Shown here: one piece after another, positions 25,197 to 34,070 of the stretch
Layout of the letters: each line of letters begins with the position of its first letter
How positions within the stretch are numbered: position 1 is the first letter of the stretch
Assembly (NCBI GenBank): GCA_905215155.1
Contig: CAJMPJ010000012.1
Coordinates: forward strand, 1-64,000
DNA length: 64,000 nt
Direction: 5' to 3'
Origin: an uncultured bacterium
GTDB taxonomy: Bacteria; Bacillota; Clostridia; Lachnospirales; Lachnospiraceae
The notes under the pieces: model-generated
Told to the model about the DNA's origin: nothing
The model's database searches: none
What the model saw: only the letters and a program-made list of their open reading frames with translations
Translations under genes and position numbers: made by a program

Positions 25197-26305
25197 GCAA
25201 ATTAAAAATCTGTGTGTATGCTATTTGTAAAAATGAAGTTAAATTTGTCGACAAATGGATGGATTCCATGAAGGAAGCGGATCTGATTGTGGTCACCGAT
25301 ACCGGTTCAGACGATGGCACCGTAGAAAAGTTAAGAGAGCGGGGAGCCATTGTCTATGTAGATATTGTAAAACCATGGAGATTTGATGTAGCCAGAAATA
25401 TTTCTCTCGATCATGTCCCAGAGGATGTGGATATTTGCGTTTGCACAGATTTGGATGAAGTGTTTAACCCTGGCTGGCGGAAGAAGCTGGAGGAGGCATG
25501 GCTGAACCACAAGCCCATACATCAAGGTCCCATTGCGAAGACAGGACGTTATCTATACAACTGGAGTGTGAAGAAAGACGGAACTCCGGATGTCCAGTTT
25601 TATTACTTTAAGGTCCATGAGCGGAAAGGCTTCCGGTGGAAATGCCCCATTCATGAATTTGTTCAATACTATGGGGAAGTGCCCCTGGAAACCATATATA
25701 TAGAAGGAATGGTCCTCAGTCATTATCCCGATCCCTCAAAATCCCGCGGCTCCTATCTGCCGCTTTTGGAGCTTGCAGTGAAGGAAGCGCCGGAAGATGA
25801 AAGAATGCGTTACTATCTTGGTAGAGAGTATATGTATAAAGGTGAGTGGCAGAAATGCATTGATACCTTAAAGGACTATTTAAACCTTCCTTCTGCAGGC
25901 TGGAATGATGAGCGCTGTGCAGCGATGCGGTGGATCGCAAGATCTTATTATCGGCTGGGAAATACGAAGGAAGCATACAACTGGTATTTTAAAGCGATCG
26001 CAGAGGTTCCTTCTATGAGGGACCCCTATGTGGAATTTGCTAAAATGTGTTATGAGCTGAAAGACTGGCCCATGTGCTATTTCCTGGCAGAAGAGGCATT
26101 AAAGATCAAAGAGAAATCCAGGACCTTTGTCAATATGGGGTATTCCTGGGATTACACTCCCGATGATCTGTGTGCCATCGCAGCTTATCGGCTGGGGATG
26201 CTTGATGTATCAGAAGAGCATGCCGTAAAAGCGCTGGAACATGCTCCCGAAGATCCCCGTTTACAGAGTAATTTGAGATTAATCAAAGCTGCAAAAAAGA
26301 AATAG
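25193..26305 (+). CDS. Family 2 glycosyltransferase with TPR-like C-terminus (second of tandem pair)
   Basis: Paralogue of the preceding gene, also 370 residues, with the same order: VYAICKNEVKFVDKWMD, VVTDTGSDDGTV, CTDLDEVF, then TPR-like helices from about residue 185 (YYLGREYMYKGEWQKCIDTL, ALEHAPEDPRLQSNLRLI). The ATGA overlap with the first gene implies coupled translation and possibly joint action. The closest general relatives are GT2-TPR proteins that glycosylate surface proteins in clostridia. That role is inferred, and no substrate gene is adjacent. Confidence 0.83.
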   Translation: MSKLKICVYAICKNEVKFVDKWMDSMKEADLIVVTDTGSDDGTVEKLRERGAIVYVDIVKPWRFDVARNISLDHVPEDVDICVCTDLDEVFNPGWRKKLEEAWLNHKPIHQGPIAKTGRYLYNWSVKKDGTPDVQFYYFKVHERKGFRWKCPIHEFVQYYGEVPLETIYIEGMVLSHYPDPSKSRGSYLPLLELAVKEAPEDERMRYYLGREYMYKGEWQKCIDTLKDYLNLPSAGWNDERCAAMRWIARSYYRLGNTKEAYNWYFKAIAEVPSMRDPYVEFAKMCYELKDWPMCYFLAEEALKIKEKSRTFVNMGYSWDYTPDDLCAIAAYRLGMLDVSEEHAVKALEHAPEDPRLQSNLRLIKAAKKK

Positions 26306-26348
26306 AAGAAAACGGTCCCTGACTGCTGGTTCTATTTCATAATGATAC

Positions 26349-26394
26349 AAATACGTCTTGATTGGGCTTAAACCAGAATCAAGACGTATTTTAA
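26349..26394 (+). terminator. Terminator after the glycosyltransferase pair
   Basis: A 15-bp perfect stem (26349-26363 with 26377-26391) with a 13-base loop, followed by T-rich sequence, 43 bases after the second glycosyltransferase. Confidence 0.82.
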
Positions 26395-26684
26395 TTGCGG
26401 TTATTTTTTGATATTAAATCACAATTAACTACATTTTCTGTATCCAAGCCTTATTTGTCTGATATGTGTATTGACAATTTATTAATATAAAAAAACAGCT
26501 TATAAAGAATATATAGAATAAATATTACAATAAAAATCGACAAATTTTTACAATTGATATAACAAAAACCAATAAAAGTTTGAAAAGTCAAACATGCTTC
26601 CCTTAAACTTGCGTTGCGTTACAATCATAATGGTTGTATTATATTGGATATGAAAAAGTATGTGCAATCACGGAGGACATTCAA
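26395..26684. other. AT-rich non-coding gap before the chemoreceptor gene
   Basis: About 290 bases with no credible gene. It contains an isolated TTGACA followed by AT-rich sequence, and a TACAAT near 26620, but no well-spaced promoter pair and no GCCGATAA-like sigma-28 box. Only the Shine-Dalgarno CGGAGG (26671-26676) is clear. Confidence 0.6.
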
Positions 26685-28424
26685 ATGATAAAATCGAAAA
26701 TGCATCGATTGCAGGTAAGAGGAAAGCTGATTTTATTTGTCAGTGTTATGGTATTTTTTACAATTCTTGCGCTGACATCAATTTTTTACGTAAGTTTAAA
26801 TCGTGCATATCAAAACTGGATTAATGAAAGTTATCAAAGCTATGACCAGAAGATAAAGATAGCAGTCGAAAATATGGTAAGTGTGCTGGAAGTCAATTAC
26901 AAGCGGTATGAAAATGGAGAGATCACAGAAGCAGAAGCCCGAAAAAATGCGGAGAGCCTGGTACGTGACTCCAGGTATGACAACGGAAACGGCTATTTCT
27001 GGGCGGATACTTCCAAAGGCATTTGTGCGGTACATAGGAATCCGGAATATGAAGGCAAGGAACGCTACGACGATAAGGATATGGCAGGAAACTTTTATAT
27101 CCGGGATTTGATTAAAAGCGGCTCCAAATCAGGAGGCGGATATACGGACTTTTATTTTACAAAACCCGGACAGGATGGCGTATTTGCAAAACGGGCTTAT
27201 ACCCTTAAATTTGAACCCTATGACTGGTACATCAGCACTGGAAATTATATTGATGACATCGACCGGGCGGTTGCAGAGCACCAGAAGGAGAAAATGACAG
27301 AGGTGGTACTGCTCCTGGCGGTTGCGGTCGCTGTATGTGTGGTGGGACTTTTGATACTCGCTTCCGTGCTGCACCGGATCACCGCCCCTCTGACCCCTAT
27401 CGCCGGTCGTTTAAAGCTTCTGGCGGAAGGAGATGTGCAGACACCCCCCGTTACCATCAGCCAGACCGGGGATGAGATGGAAGTGTTATCCCGTGCCACC
27501 GATGAGCTTATAACAGAAATGAAAGAAGTGGTCAATGATATCACCAGACATATGAAAAGCATGTCTCTGGGGGATATGACACTTCCGGTGGATAAGGTTT
27601 ATGCCGGTGACTTTGCCCCCATCCATGATTCCCTGGTTTTGATTTATCAGCAGTTAAATAGGACTCTGCTGACCATCAGTCAGTCTGCGGAACAGGTCAA
27701 TGCCGGTTCCACCCAGGTGGCAGATGCAGCACAGGCTCTGGCAGCAGGAGCGACGGAGCAGGCAGGCACCATTGAAGAACTCTCTTCCTCCATTGCGGAA
27801 GTTTCTGATAAGGTGGAACAGAGCGCCGCTCATATTGAAGAAGCAACCGGTTATGTGGAACAAACCGTAATGCGGGTGGAAGAAAGCAATGCCAGGATGC
27901 AGCAGATGCTAAGTGCGATGGATGAAATCAAAAGCGCTTCTGACGAGATCGGAAAGATCACAAAAGAGGTGGATGCCATTGCCTCCCAGACCAATTTACT
28001 GGCCTTGAATGCTGCAGTGGAAGCTGCACGTGCCGGTGAGGCAGGAAAAGGCTTTGCTGTTGTGGCAGATGAAGTGCGCACGCTTGCAGCAAATGTAGCC
28101 GAAGCCGCAAAGAAAACCGCAGAATTGGTTGAAAATGCAACCCATGCAGTGGAGGGAGGCTTAGTCATTGCCAAAGAAAATGCAGAGATTCTTGGGGAAG
28201 TGACCGGTCAGGCCAATCAGGTAAAGGTGCTTATGGAAAATGTAGAGCGTGCGTCCAGAGAACAGGCAGAGGCCATGAATGAAGTTACTTATGGAATCGG
28301 TCAGATTTCCGCTGTGGTACAAAGCAATGCAGCTACAGCAGAAGAAAGCTCTGCTTCCAGTGAGGAGCTTTCCGCACAGGCCAATGTTTTACGAAATGAA
28401 GTTGAAAAATTTAAGATTGTATAA
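26685..28424 (+). CDS. Methyl-accepting chemotaxis protein with single Cache domain
   Basis: Membrane chemoreceptor that would signal to CheA. The 579-residue protein has TM1 (about residues 14-36) and a periplasm-facing single Cache type 2 domain (about 45-200, with [12 protein letters not shown] and [13 protein letters not shown]). TM2 is at about 210-235 and a HAMP domain ([12 protein letters not shown]) follows. The cytoplasmic signalling hairpin centres on [31 protein letters not shown]. The ligand is unknown; many sCache_2 receptors sense small organic acids. The ATG at 26685 follows GGAGG by 8 bases; an in-frame ATG at 26634 lacks a ribosome site. No CheW-binding pentapeptide or CheR tail was noted. 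Confidence 0.93.
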   Translation: MIKSKMHRLQVRGKLILFVSVMVFFTILALTSIFYVSLNRAYQNWINESYQSYDQKIKIAVENMVSVLEVNYKRYENGEITEAEARKNAESLVRDSRYDNGNGYFWADTSKGICAVHRNPEYEGKERYDDKDMAGNFYIRDLIKSGSKSGGGYTDFYFTKPGQDGVFAKRAYTLKFEPYDWYISTGNYIDDIDRAVAEHQKEKMTEVVLLLAVAVAVCVVGLLILASVLHRITAPLTPIAGRLKLLAEGDVQTPPVTISQTGDEMEVLSRATDELITEMKEVVNDITRHMKSMSLGDMTLPVDKVYAGDFAPIHDSLVLIYQQLNRTLLTISQSAEQVNAGSTQVADAAQALAAGATEQAGTIEELSSSIAEVSDKVEQSAAHIEEATGYVEQTVMRVEESNARMQQMLSAMDEIKSASDEIGKITKEVDAIASQTNLLALNAAVEAARAGEAGKGFAVVADEVRTLAANVAEAAKKTAELVENATHAVEGGLVIAKENAEILGEVTGQANQVKVLMENVERASREQAEAMNEVTYGIGQISAVVQSNAATAEESSASSEELSAQANVLRNEVEKFKIV

Positions 28425-28472
28425 AATTTTTGAAAAACTGAATTAATTCAAACAATACATACGATTATAGGG

Positions 28473-28500
28473 AGCCAGAGTCGAAAATACGCTGGCTTTT
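28473..28500 (+). terminator. Short terminator after the chemoreceptor
   Basis: AGCCAG...CTGGCT stem (about 28473-28478 with 28492-28497) with a 13-base interior, followed by TTTT. The stem is short, so strength is uncertain. Confidence 0.45.
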
Positions 28501-28619
28501 CTGCATTATTTTGTACTTTTTTCACAATAAATCTAAGAAGCTGTTGAATAAAAAACATGCATGTGATACCATGGGAGTGGTCAGTTATTTCTATATAAAA
28601 AGAAGGAGGGTTTTAATAA

Positions 28620-29462
28620 ATGGATATCCGTTATTCAGCAAATCAGAAAGATTTTAAACGTTATACAACAGAAGAAACCAGAAAAGAGTTTTTAATTGAA
28701 AATTTATACGTTGCCAATGAAGTGGTTGCTGTTTACTCCCATGTAGACCGTATGGTTACCCTGGGCTGCATGCCGACAACAGAGACTGTTTCCATCGACA
28801 AGGGGATTGATATTTGGAAAAATTTTGGTACAGGCTATTTCCTTGAGAGACGCGAGATCGGTATTTTCAATATCGGTGGAGCAGGAACCATTGCAGCAGA
28901 TGGGGAAGAGTTTAAGATGGGATATAAAGACTGCTTATACATCACCAAAGGGACCAGGGAGGTTACCTTTTCAAGCGCAGATGCGGCAAATCCTGCAAAA
29001 TTCTATATGGTAAGTGCTCCTGCGCATAAGGCTTGCAAGACGACCTTTATTCCGATTGAAAAGGCAGCAAAGAAACCTCTTGGCGCCATGGAGACCTCCA
29101 ACAAACGTGTCATCAACCAGTTCATTCATCCGGATGTACTGGAGACCTGCCAGCTTTCCATGGGTATGACTGTTTTAGACCCAGGCAGCGTATGGAACAC
29201 CATGCCGTCCCATACCCATGAGAGACGTATGGAAATCTATATGTACTTCGAGATTCCAGAAAACAATGTGGTATTCCATATGATGGGCGAAGGCAATGAG
29301 ACAAGACACATCGTTATGCAGAATGAGCAGGCTGTGATCAGCCCCTCCTGGAGCATTCACTCCGGTGCCGGCACCAGCAATTACACCTTCATCTGGGCCA
29401 TGGGCGGTGAGAACCAGGCATTCGATGATATGGATACCATTCCTACAACTGAATTAAGATAG
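28620..29462 (+). CDS. kduI: 5-dehydro-4-deoxy-D-glucuronate isomerase
   Basis: Isomerises 5-keto-4-deoxyuronate to 3-deoxy-D-glycero-2,5-hexodiulosonate in the breakdown of pectin- or glycosaminoglycan-derived unsaturated uronates. The 280-residue cupin has the zinc ligands in PSHTHERRMEIYMYFE near residue 195 and in SWSIHSGAG near 243; length is standard. GAAGGAGGG lies before the ATG. The partner kduD, lyases and uptake genes are not adjacent, so it is an isolated copy here. A terminator follows closely. Confidence 0.95.
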   Translation: MDIRYSANQKDFKRYTTEETRKEFLIENLYVANEVVAVYSHVDRMVTLGCMPTTETVSIDKGIDIWKNFGTGYFLERREIGIFNIGGAGTIAADGEEFKMGYKDCLYITKGTREVTFSSADAANPAKFYMVSAPAHKACKTTFIPIEKAAKKPLGAMETSNKRVINQFIHPDVLETCQLSMGMTVLDPGSVWNTMPSHTHERRMEIYMYFEIPENNVVFHMMGEGNETRHIVMQNEQAVISPSWSIHSGAGTSNYTFIWAMGGENQAFDDMDTIPTTELR

Positions 29463-29475
29463 TTTTTTCTTTGCG

Positions 29476-29508
29476 GCAGATACATTCTACGGGATGTATC
29501 TGCTTTTT
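29476..29508 (+). terminator. Terminator after kduI
   Basis: A 10-bp perfect stem (29476-29485 with 29494-29503) with an 8-base loop and TTTTT. Confidence 0.87.
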
Positions 29509-29580
29509 GCTGCCAGAAAACGGAATAGTGTCGGATCATTGAGGGTATTCTCTTATGGACAGTCATTTCTATTCAAATCA

Positions 29581-29630
29581 TGTGAAATCTCTGTGAAAAT
29601 GTAGAAATTCCCGGGATCATTTGTTACAAT
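29581..29630 (+). promoter_or_regulatory. Promoter of the two-component operon with upstream direct repeat
   Basis: TAGAAA (29602-29607) and TACAAT (29625-29630) are 17 bases apart. Immediately upstream, TGTGAAA occurs twice (29581-29587 and 29592-29598) with an 11-base period. This is the spacing of tandem OmpR/PhoB-type binding half-sites, suggesting autoregulation by the downstream regulator. Confidence 0.5.
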
Positions 29631-29680
29631 ATGTCTCAGAAATACACGGAGAGAAAGAGATCTGATTTCAGGAGGTTGCA

Positions 29681-30358
29681 ATGGAACAGTTAAAGATATT
29701 AGTGGTCGATGACGAAGCAAGAATGAGAAAACTGGTTAAGGATTTTTTGAGCGTAAAGGGCTTTACTGTGGCGGAGGCGTCCAATGGAGAAGAAGCGGTG
29801 GATGTGTTCTTTGAGCAGAAAGACATTGTACTCATTATCCTTGATGTAATGATGCCCAAGATGGATGGCTGGGAGACGCTGAAAACCATCCGCAAATATT
29901 CCCAGGTTCCCATCATCATGCTGACGGCAAGAGGAGAAGAACGGGATGAATTACAGGGCTTTGATCTGGGCGTGGATGAATATATTTCAAAGCCCTTCAG
30001 TCCCAAAATTCTGGTAGCCAGGGTGGAAGCCATTTTAAGAAGAAGCAATGCAGTGCCTGCAGATGAAGTGGAGATTGGAGGAATCTGTATCGACAAGGCC
30101 GCCCATCAGGTGACCATTGACGGGAAAAACATTGAATTGAGCTATAAGGAATTTGAACTGCTCGCTTATTTTCTGGAAAATCAGGGAATTGCCCTGTCCA
30201 GGGAAAAGATTTTGAATAATGTATGGAATTACGATTATTTCGGAGATGCCAGAACCATAGATACCCATGTGAAAAAGCTGAGAAGCAAGATGGGAGACAA
30301 AGGAGATTATATCAAAACCATATGGGGAATGGGATATAAATTTGAGGTGAATCAATGA
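29681..30358 (+). CDS. OmpR/PhoB-family response regulator
   Basis: The 225-residue protein has a receiver domain (1-118) with acidic pocket VVDDEARM, phospho-acceptor aspartate in LIILDVMMPKMDG near residue 52, LTARGEE and the KPFSP lysine. A winged-helix DNA-binding domain follows (about 130-225, with LSYKEFELLAYFLEN and RTIDTHVKKLRSKMG). AGGAGG lies before the ATG. It overlaps the histidine kinase by 4 bases, forming a cognate pair. The stimulus is unknown; the adjacent sigma-28-like promoter and motility genes are only circumstantial. Confidence 0.94.
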   Translation: MEQLKILVVDDEARMRKLVKDFLSVKGFTVAEASNGEEAVDVFFEQKDIVLIILDVMMPKMDGWETLKTIRKYSQVPIIMLTARGEERDELQGFDLGVDEYISKPFSPKILVARVEAILRRSNAVPADEVEIGGICIDKAAHQVTIDGKNIELSYKEFELLAYFLENQGIALSREKILNNVWNYDYFGDARTIDTHVKKLRSKMGDKGDYIKTIWGMGYKFEVNQ

Positions 30359-31890
30359 AACATTCCATTAAAGTGCGTTACGCCATCATCTTTGTGGGCC
30401 TGATGGCATTTATGCTTCTTTCTACCTGGTGTGCCAACAGCTGGTTCCTGGAACGTTTTTATACCAGTGATAAGGTGCACATTCTGGAAAAAGCCTACAC
30501 GGAGATCGACAACATGGTGGCACAGGCCAATAAAAGCGGCAAAGGGATCATTGATTATTATAAAGCTACCTATGATCAGGACTATAAAAATGAAGGTCCT
30601 GCCCAGAAGCTGTTCCGCACCATGGGGGAGAAATATAACTTAATGCTGGTCCTCATCGACAGCACCACGGATGAGGCACTTATGTCAACCAGCGGTGACC
30701 GGCAGTTTTTAAAAAACAAGGTGGAGGACTACATCTTTGGAAAGGATATGCCCGATGCCAGTGTCTTAAAGAAGCATGATAATTATGTGATCCAAAAGAC
30801 TTATGACCACCGCTCCGATTCTTATTATCTGGAAAGCTGGGGGTATTTTTCGGACAATAAAACCATTTTTCTCCTGTCCATTCCGCTTGCCAGCATCCGG
30901 GAAAGTGTTTCCCTTTCCAACCGGTTCCTGGCTTATGTGGGGATTGTGGCACTTTTAATAGGAAGTATTATTATTTACCTGACAACCAAAAGGATCACTT
31001 CCCCCATTCTCACCCTTGCTAACTTATCGGAAAAGATGTCTGATCTTGACTTTGATGTGAAATACAATGGAACAGAGGAAGACGAGATCGGTGTGCTGGG
31101 AAACAGCATGAATAAGCTGGCCGACCGGTTAAAAGATACCATTGGAAAACTGCGGGCAGCTAATGAGGAGCTGCAAAAGGACATAGAAGAAAAAGTGAAA
31201 ATTGACGAGATGCGGAAGGATTTCATTGCCAATGTATCCCATGAACTGAAAACTCCCATCGCCCTGATCCAGGGATATGCAGAGGGGCTGACGGAAGGAA
31301 TGGCCGAAGACCCGGAAAGCAGGGATTATTACTGCGAAGTCATTATGGATGAAGCCAATAAGATGAATAAAATGGTTCGCCAGCTCCTGAATCTTACAGC
31401 CCTTGAATTTGGCAATGACAGCCTGCAGCTGGAACGGTTTGATTTAACAGAGCTGATCCGTGGTGTGATTAGTTCGGCGGGAATTTTGATTCAGCATAAG
31501 GAGGCCACTGTAAAACTGGAGGATTCCGGTCCCATTTTTGTTTACGCCGATGAATTTAAAATTGAAGAAGTCATCACCAACTATTTAAATAATGCCCTCA
31601 ATCATTTGTCGGGAGAACGTAACATCGTCATCACTGCGGAGGAAAATGGGGAAAAAGCCCTGGTAACGGTGTTCAATACGGGACAAAGCATACCAGAGGA
31701 GGATTTATCAAAATTATGGACCAAATTCTTTAAAGTGGATAAAGCCCATACCAGGGAATACGGAGGCAGCGGCATTGGACTCTCTATCGTAAAGGCAATC
31801 ATGGATTCCCACAGGCAATCCTGCGGCGTCCGCAACGTGGTAGGCGGAGTGGAATTCTGGTTTACTCTGGAGTGTTACAGGGAAACTTAA
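30355..31890 (+). CDS. Membrane sensor histidine kinase
   Basis: The 511-residue protein has TM1 (about 10-30), an extracellular sensor region of about 150 residues with no recognised fold, and TM2 (about 185-205). A HAMP linker (RITSPILTLANLSEKM), the HisKA dimerisation domain with phospho-histidine in NVSHELKTPI near residue 300, and the ATPase domain (N box NNALNH, G boxes GGSGIGLSIV) follow. It is the cognate partner of the response regulator, overlapping it by 4 bases. The ligand is not deducible. Confidence 0.94.
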   Translation: MKHSIKVRYAIIFVGLMAFMLLSTWCANSWFLERFYTSDKVHILEKAYTEIDNMVAQANKSGKGIIDYYKATYDQDYKNEGPAQKLFRTMGEKYNLMLVLIDSTTDEALMSTSGDRQFLKNKVEDYIFGKDMPDASVLKKHDNYVIQKTYDHRSDSYYLESWGYFSDNKTIFLLSIPLASIRESVSLSNRFLAYVGIVALLIGSIIIYLTTKRITSPILTLANLSEKMSDLDFDVKYNGTEEDEIGVLGNSMNKLADRLKDTIGKLRAANEELQKDIEEKVKIDEMRKDFIANVSHELKTPIALIQGYAEGLTEGMAEDPESRDYYCEVIMDEANKMNKMVRQLLNLTALEFGNDSLQLERFDLTELIRGVISSAGILIQHKEATVKLEDSGPIFVYADEFKIEEVITNYLNNALNHLSGERNIVITAEENGEKALVTVFNTGQSIPEEDLSKLWTKFFKVDKAHTREYGGSGIGLSIVKAIMDSHRQSCGVRNVVGGVEFWFTLECYRET

Positions 31891-31907
31891 TTTTACGAAT
31901 CTACTCT

Positions 31908-31934
31908 TATCATGGGATTCCCATAAGCCGATAG
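31908..31934 (+). promoter_or_regulatory. Sigma-28-like promoter of the YjfB-like gene
   Basis: GCCGATAG (31927-31934) matches seven of eight bases of the sigma-D/sigma-28 -10 element GCCGATAA. TATC (31908-31911) lies 15 bases upstream in the -35 position. The same TATC-N15-GYCGATAR pattern precedes fliD. Bacillus subtilis yjfB is a sigma-D gene, which supports the call. Confidence 0.6.
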
Positions 31935-31992
31935 TTACCATGTAGCCAATGTTTGGAATTACCGAAAGTGCAGATTCGTGAAGGGAGAACCT

Positions 31993-32184
31993 ATGGATAT
32001 TGCAGCAGTCAGTATGGAGATGAGTACCGCCAGATTACAGCAAAGCGCAAGTCTTAGTGTCGCAAAGAAAGCCATGGATTATCAGGAACAGCAGGCTGCA
32101 GGACTGCTTGACATGATGAGCCAGACAGCATCTGCTCAGCTTCCCGGAAGCGGTGTGGGACACATAATTGATGTAAAAGCATAG
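31993..32184 (+). CDS. YjfB-family putative motility protein
   Basis: A 63-residue protein opening MDIAAVSMEMSTARLQQSASLSVAKKAMD, the signature of the small YjfB motility-associated family. It ends in GSGVGHIIDVKA. The biochemical role of this family is not established. The ATG at 31993 has AAGGGAGA 4 bases upstream; an in-frame ATG at 31978 precedes that site. The likely sigma-28 promoter at 31908-31934 would place it in the late flagellar class. Confidence 0.8.
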   Translation: MDIAAVSMEMSTARLQQSASLSVAKKAMDYQEQQAAGLLDMMSQTASAQLPGSGVGHIIDVKA

Positions 32185-32200
32185 ATCTGTCAACCACATG

Positions 32201-32248
32201 AAAATGCGTCTTAAATAGCTTTTAAGCTGTTTCAAGACGCATTTTTTG
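32201..32248. terminator. Shared bidirectional terminator between yjfB-like gene and glycosyltransferase
   Basis: A 12-bp perfect outer stem (32201-32212 with 32234-32245) with further inner pairing has T run TTTTTT on the plus side and AAAA on the left side. It lies between convergent genes and could serve both. Confidence 0.78.
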
Positions 32249-32255
32249 TATATCT

Positions 32256-34070
32256 TTATTCTGGTTTTTCTGCAATGATCAAATACCGGTTTAAATGTTC
32301 GGTCCGGTTCTTGTTCAGTTCAGCCGGAGGATTGGGTTCCAGAATGGCATTTAAGCGGGTCTTTATCCCAAACCCCTCTAAAATGGAAATGGGTTCTGTG
32401 ACAGGAATCAGAGTGACCGAATGTTTTCCGTTTAAGAGCCTTTCTTCCTCCAGTTCTTTTTTGACAACCAGAGAATAGGGATTGTTCACATAAAATGCCA
32501 GCACTCCTCCGGTTCTCAGCCGTGAGGCACATTCCTTTAAAAGCTCTGCAAAATTTGGATAAACAGATAATTCTCTTCCTATTATAATATACTGGTAGCT
32601 TCCTGCCGGAATATGGCTGTGCAGTTCTAAGACCGATTTGGAAACAGAGGTCACGCCCTTTAATGGTTTTATATCATCTTTTAATCTCTGGTCACTGATT
32701 GCAAAGGAAAAGGAGATGTTTTTTCCCAGTCTCTTTAAAAGCGTCTTTAACTGTATCACATCAGCCCCGTAACCGGGATCAATTCCAAGAATGGGAACAT
32801 CCACAGGCTGGTCTTTAAAGGTAGTCTCCAGATGGTTCAGCAGGTAAGGATCATAGCAGAAGTTATTGCCCCATGGATCGACACCGTGTTTCTGCATGAA
32901 TAGAATTCTGCCGTTTTGCAGAGTCCGGTTTTTTAACTGGTCTTCCCGCCCCGAAACGCTGCCAAAGTGATAGCACCAGGTGTCCTTGCATAGAATCTGT
33001 TTGTAACCGGCTCTTCTGGCACGGAGACTGAAATCATCATCCCAGAATTCCATAGTATAAAAATACCGGTCAGCGAACCCGATGGTATTTACCTTATCCA
33101 CATCGTAAAGCGCAATAACAGGCATAAGCCGGCAGCGTTCTTCCCATAAGTAGGGGCATGGAGTATTATGCTTTTTTGCTGTTTCCTCCGCATTTTCCGG
33201 AGTGAAATCCGCCACCATGCCCTGGCGGTTGCTGGTGTTTGGAGTGCTGGGAGCAACGGATATAATGTCCGGATCGGACTGAATACAGGTCAGCAAATTA
33301 TCCAGCCAGAGACTTGTTAGAATGGTGTCATTATTAACAAAAACAGCATATTTTCCTTCGCTCACCCGAAACATCAGGGAAAAGATCATAGCTTTTACAT
33401 TCTCTTTCAATGTCAGCACCTTGCGTACGCCCAGTTCCCTGAAATAATCCTCTGTCCCGTCGGTAGAACCGTCGTTAAGAAGGATCAGCTCGCAGGAGTT
33501 TTTTGACAGGTCCGTGTTTCTGTAAAGACTTTCTAAGCACTTCTTTGTATACTCCAGTTTATTATAGACCGGAATTAATATAGAAACCAGATATTTTTCT
33601 CCCCGGTTTTCGTATGTGTTTCTATGGTTTGGAATAAATTCATATTTATAGTAGTGTTCCATTTTCTTCTTATCAGGATAGAGCAAAAGCCAGAAGTAAG
33701 TATCCTCCTTCCATTCGATTAAAAATGGCACCAGCTGAAACTCTGTCAGGTCTTCTGCTTCGCTGATCAGACCCGATTCAATGAGCTCGGATATTTTTTT
33801 TATGGTCCACTTGATATTTGTGTGCATGGCGCGGTAAGAAATGGGCAGTTCAAGCACCTTCTGGTCCAGACAAAGGGGTTCCAATTCAGTCAGAACGATG
33901 GAAATGATCTTTAAATGACTCTTGCTGTAATCTGTTTGCTGATGAAATAAGGATATATTCAGTTCCTGGGCAATTGGAATGAGAAATTTCTGGAGTTTAA
34001 CTGCCTTTCTATAGAACCCTTCTGCTTCTGCTGCAGCAATGGTTCCTGTGGTTGAAGTATCTGTATTCAT
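32256..34070 (-). CDS. Large family 2 glycosyltransferase with N- and C-terminal extra domains
   Basis: A 604-residue protein. Residues 1-155 are mainly helical and unrecognised. Residues about 158-390 are a GT-A domain with SILIPVYNKLEYTKKCLESL, LLNDGSTDGTEDYF, VFVNNDTIL (metal-binding position) and EFWDDDFSLRARRAGYK. Residues about 420-604 form an alpha/beta domain (LGIDPGYGADVIQLKTLL, LRTGGVLAFYVNNP) resembling a degenerate methyltransferase fold. Similar proteins occur by clostridial flagellar loci and are suspected flagellin glycosyltransferases. That role is inferred from position, directly divergent from the flagellar cluster. Confidence 0.8.
   Translation of the reverse strand: MNTDTSTTGTIAAAEAEGFYRKAVKLQKFLIPIAQELNISLFHQQTDYSKSHLKIISIVLTELEPLCLDQKVLELPISYRAMHTNIKWTIKKISELIESGLISEAEDLTEFQLVPFLIEWKEDTYFWLLLYPDKKKMEHYYKYEFIPNHRNTYENRGEKYLVSILIPVYNKLEYTKKCLESLYRNTDLSKNSCELILLNDGSTDGTEDYFRELGVRKVLTLKENVKAMIFSLMFRVSEGKYAVFVNNDTILTSLWLDNLLTCIQSDPDIISVAPSTPNTSNRQGMVADFTPENAEETAKKHNTPCPYLWEERCRLMPVIALYDVDKVNTIGFADRYFYTMEFWDDDFSLRARRAGYKQILCKDTWCYHFGSVSGREDQLKNRTLQNGRILFMQKHGVDPWGNNFCYDPYLLNHLETTFKDQPVDVPILGIDPGYGADVIQLKTLLKRLGKNISFSFAISDQRLKDDIKPLKGVTSVSKSVLELHSHIPAGSYQYIIIGRELSVYPNFAELLKECASRLRTGGVLAFYVNNPYSLVVKKELEEERLLNGKHSVTLIPVTEPISILEGFGIKTRLNAILEPNPPAELNKNRTEHLNRYLIIAEKPE

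Noticed and set aside
24084..26305. Tandem glycosyltransferases as a glycocin (SunS-type) biosynthesis locus
   Set aside because: No small precursor peptide, disulfide isomerase or ABC exporter lies next to them.
26634..26684. Upstream in-frame ATG for the chemoreceptor
   Set aside because: It has no ribosome site and would add 17 residues before the membrane anchor; the ATG at 26685 follows a good GGAGG.
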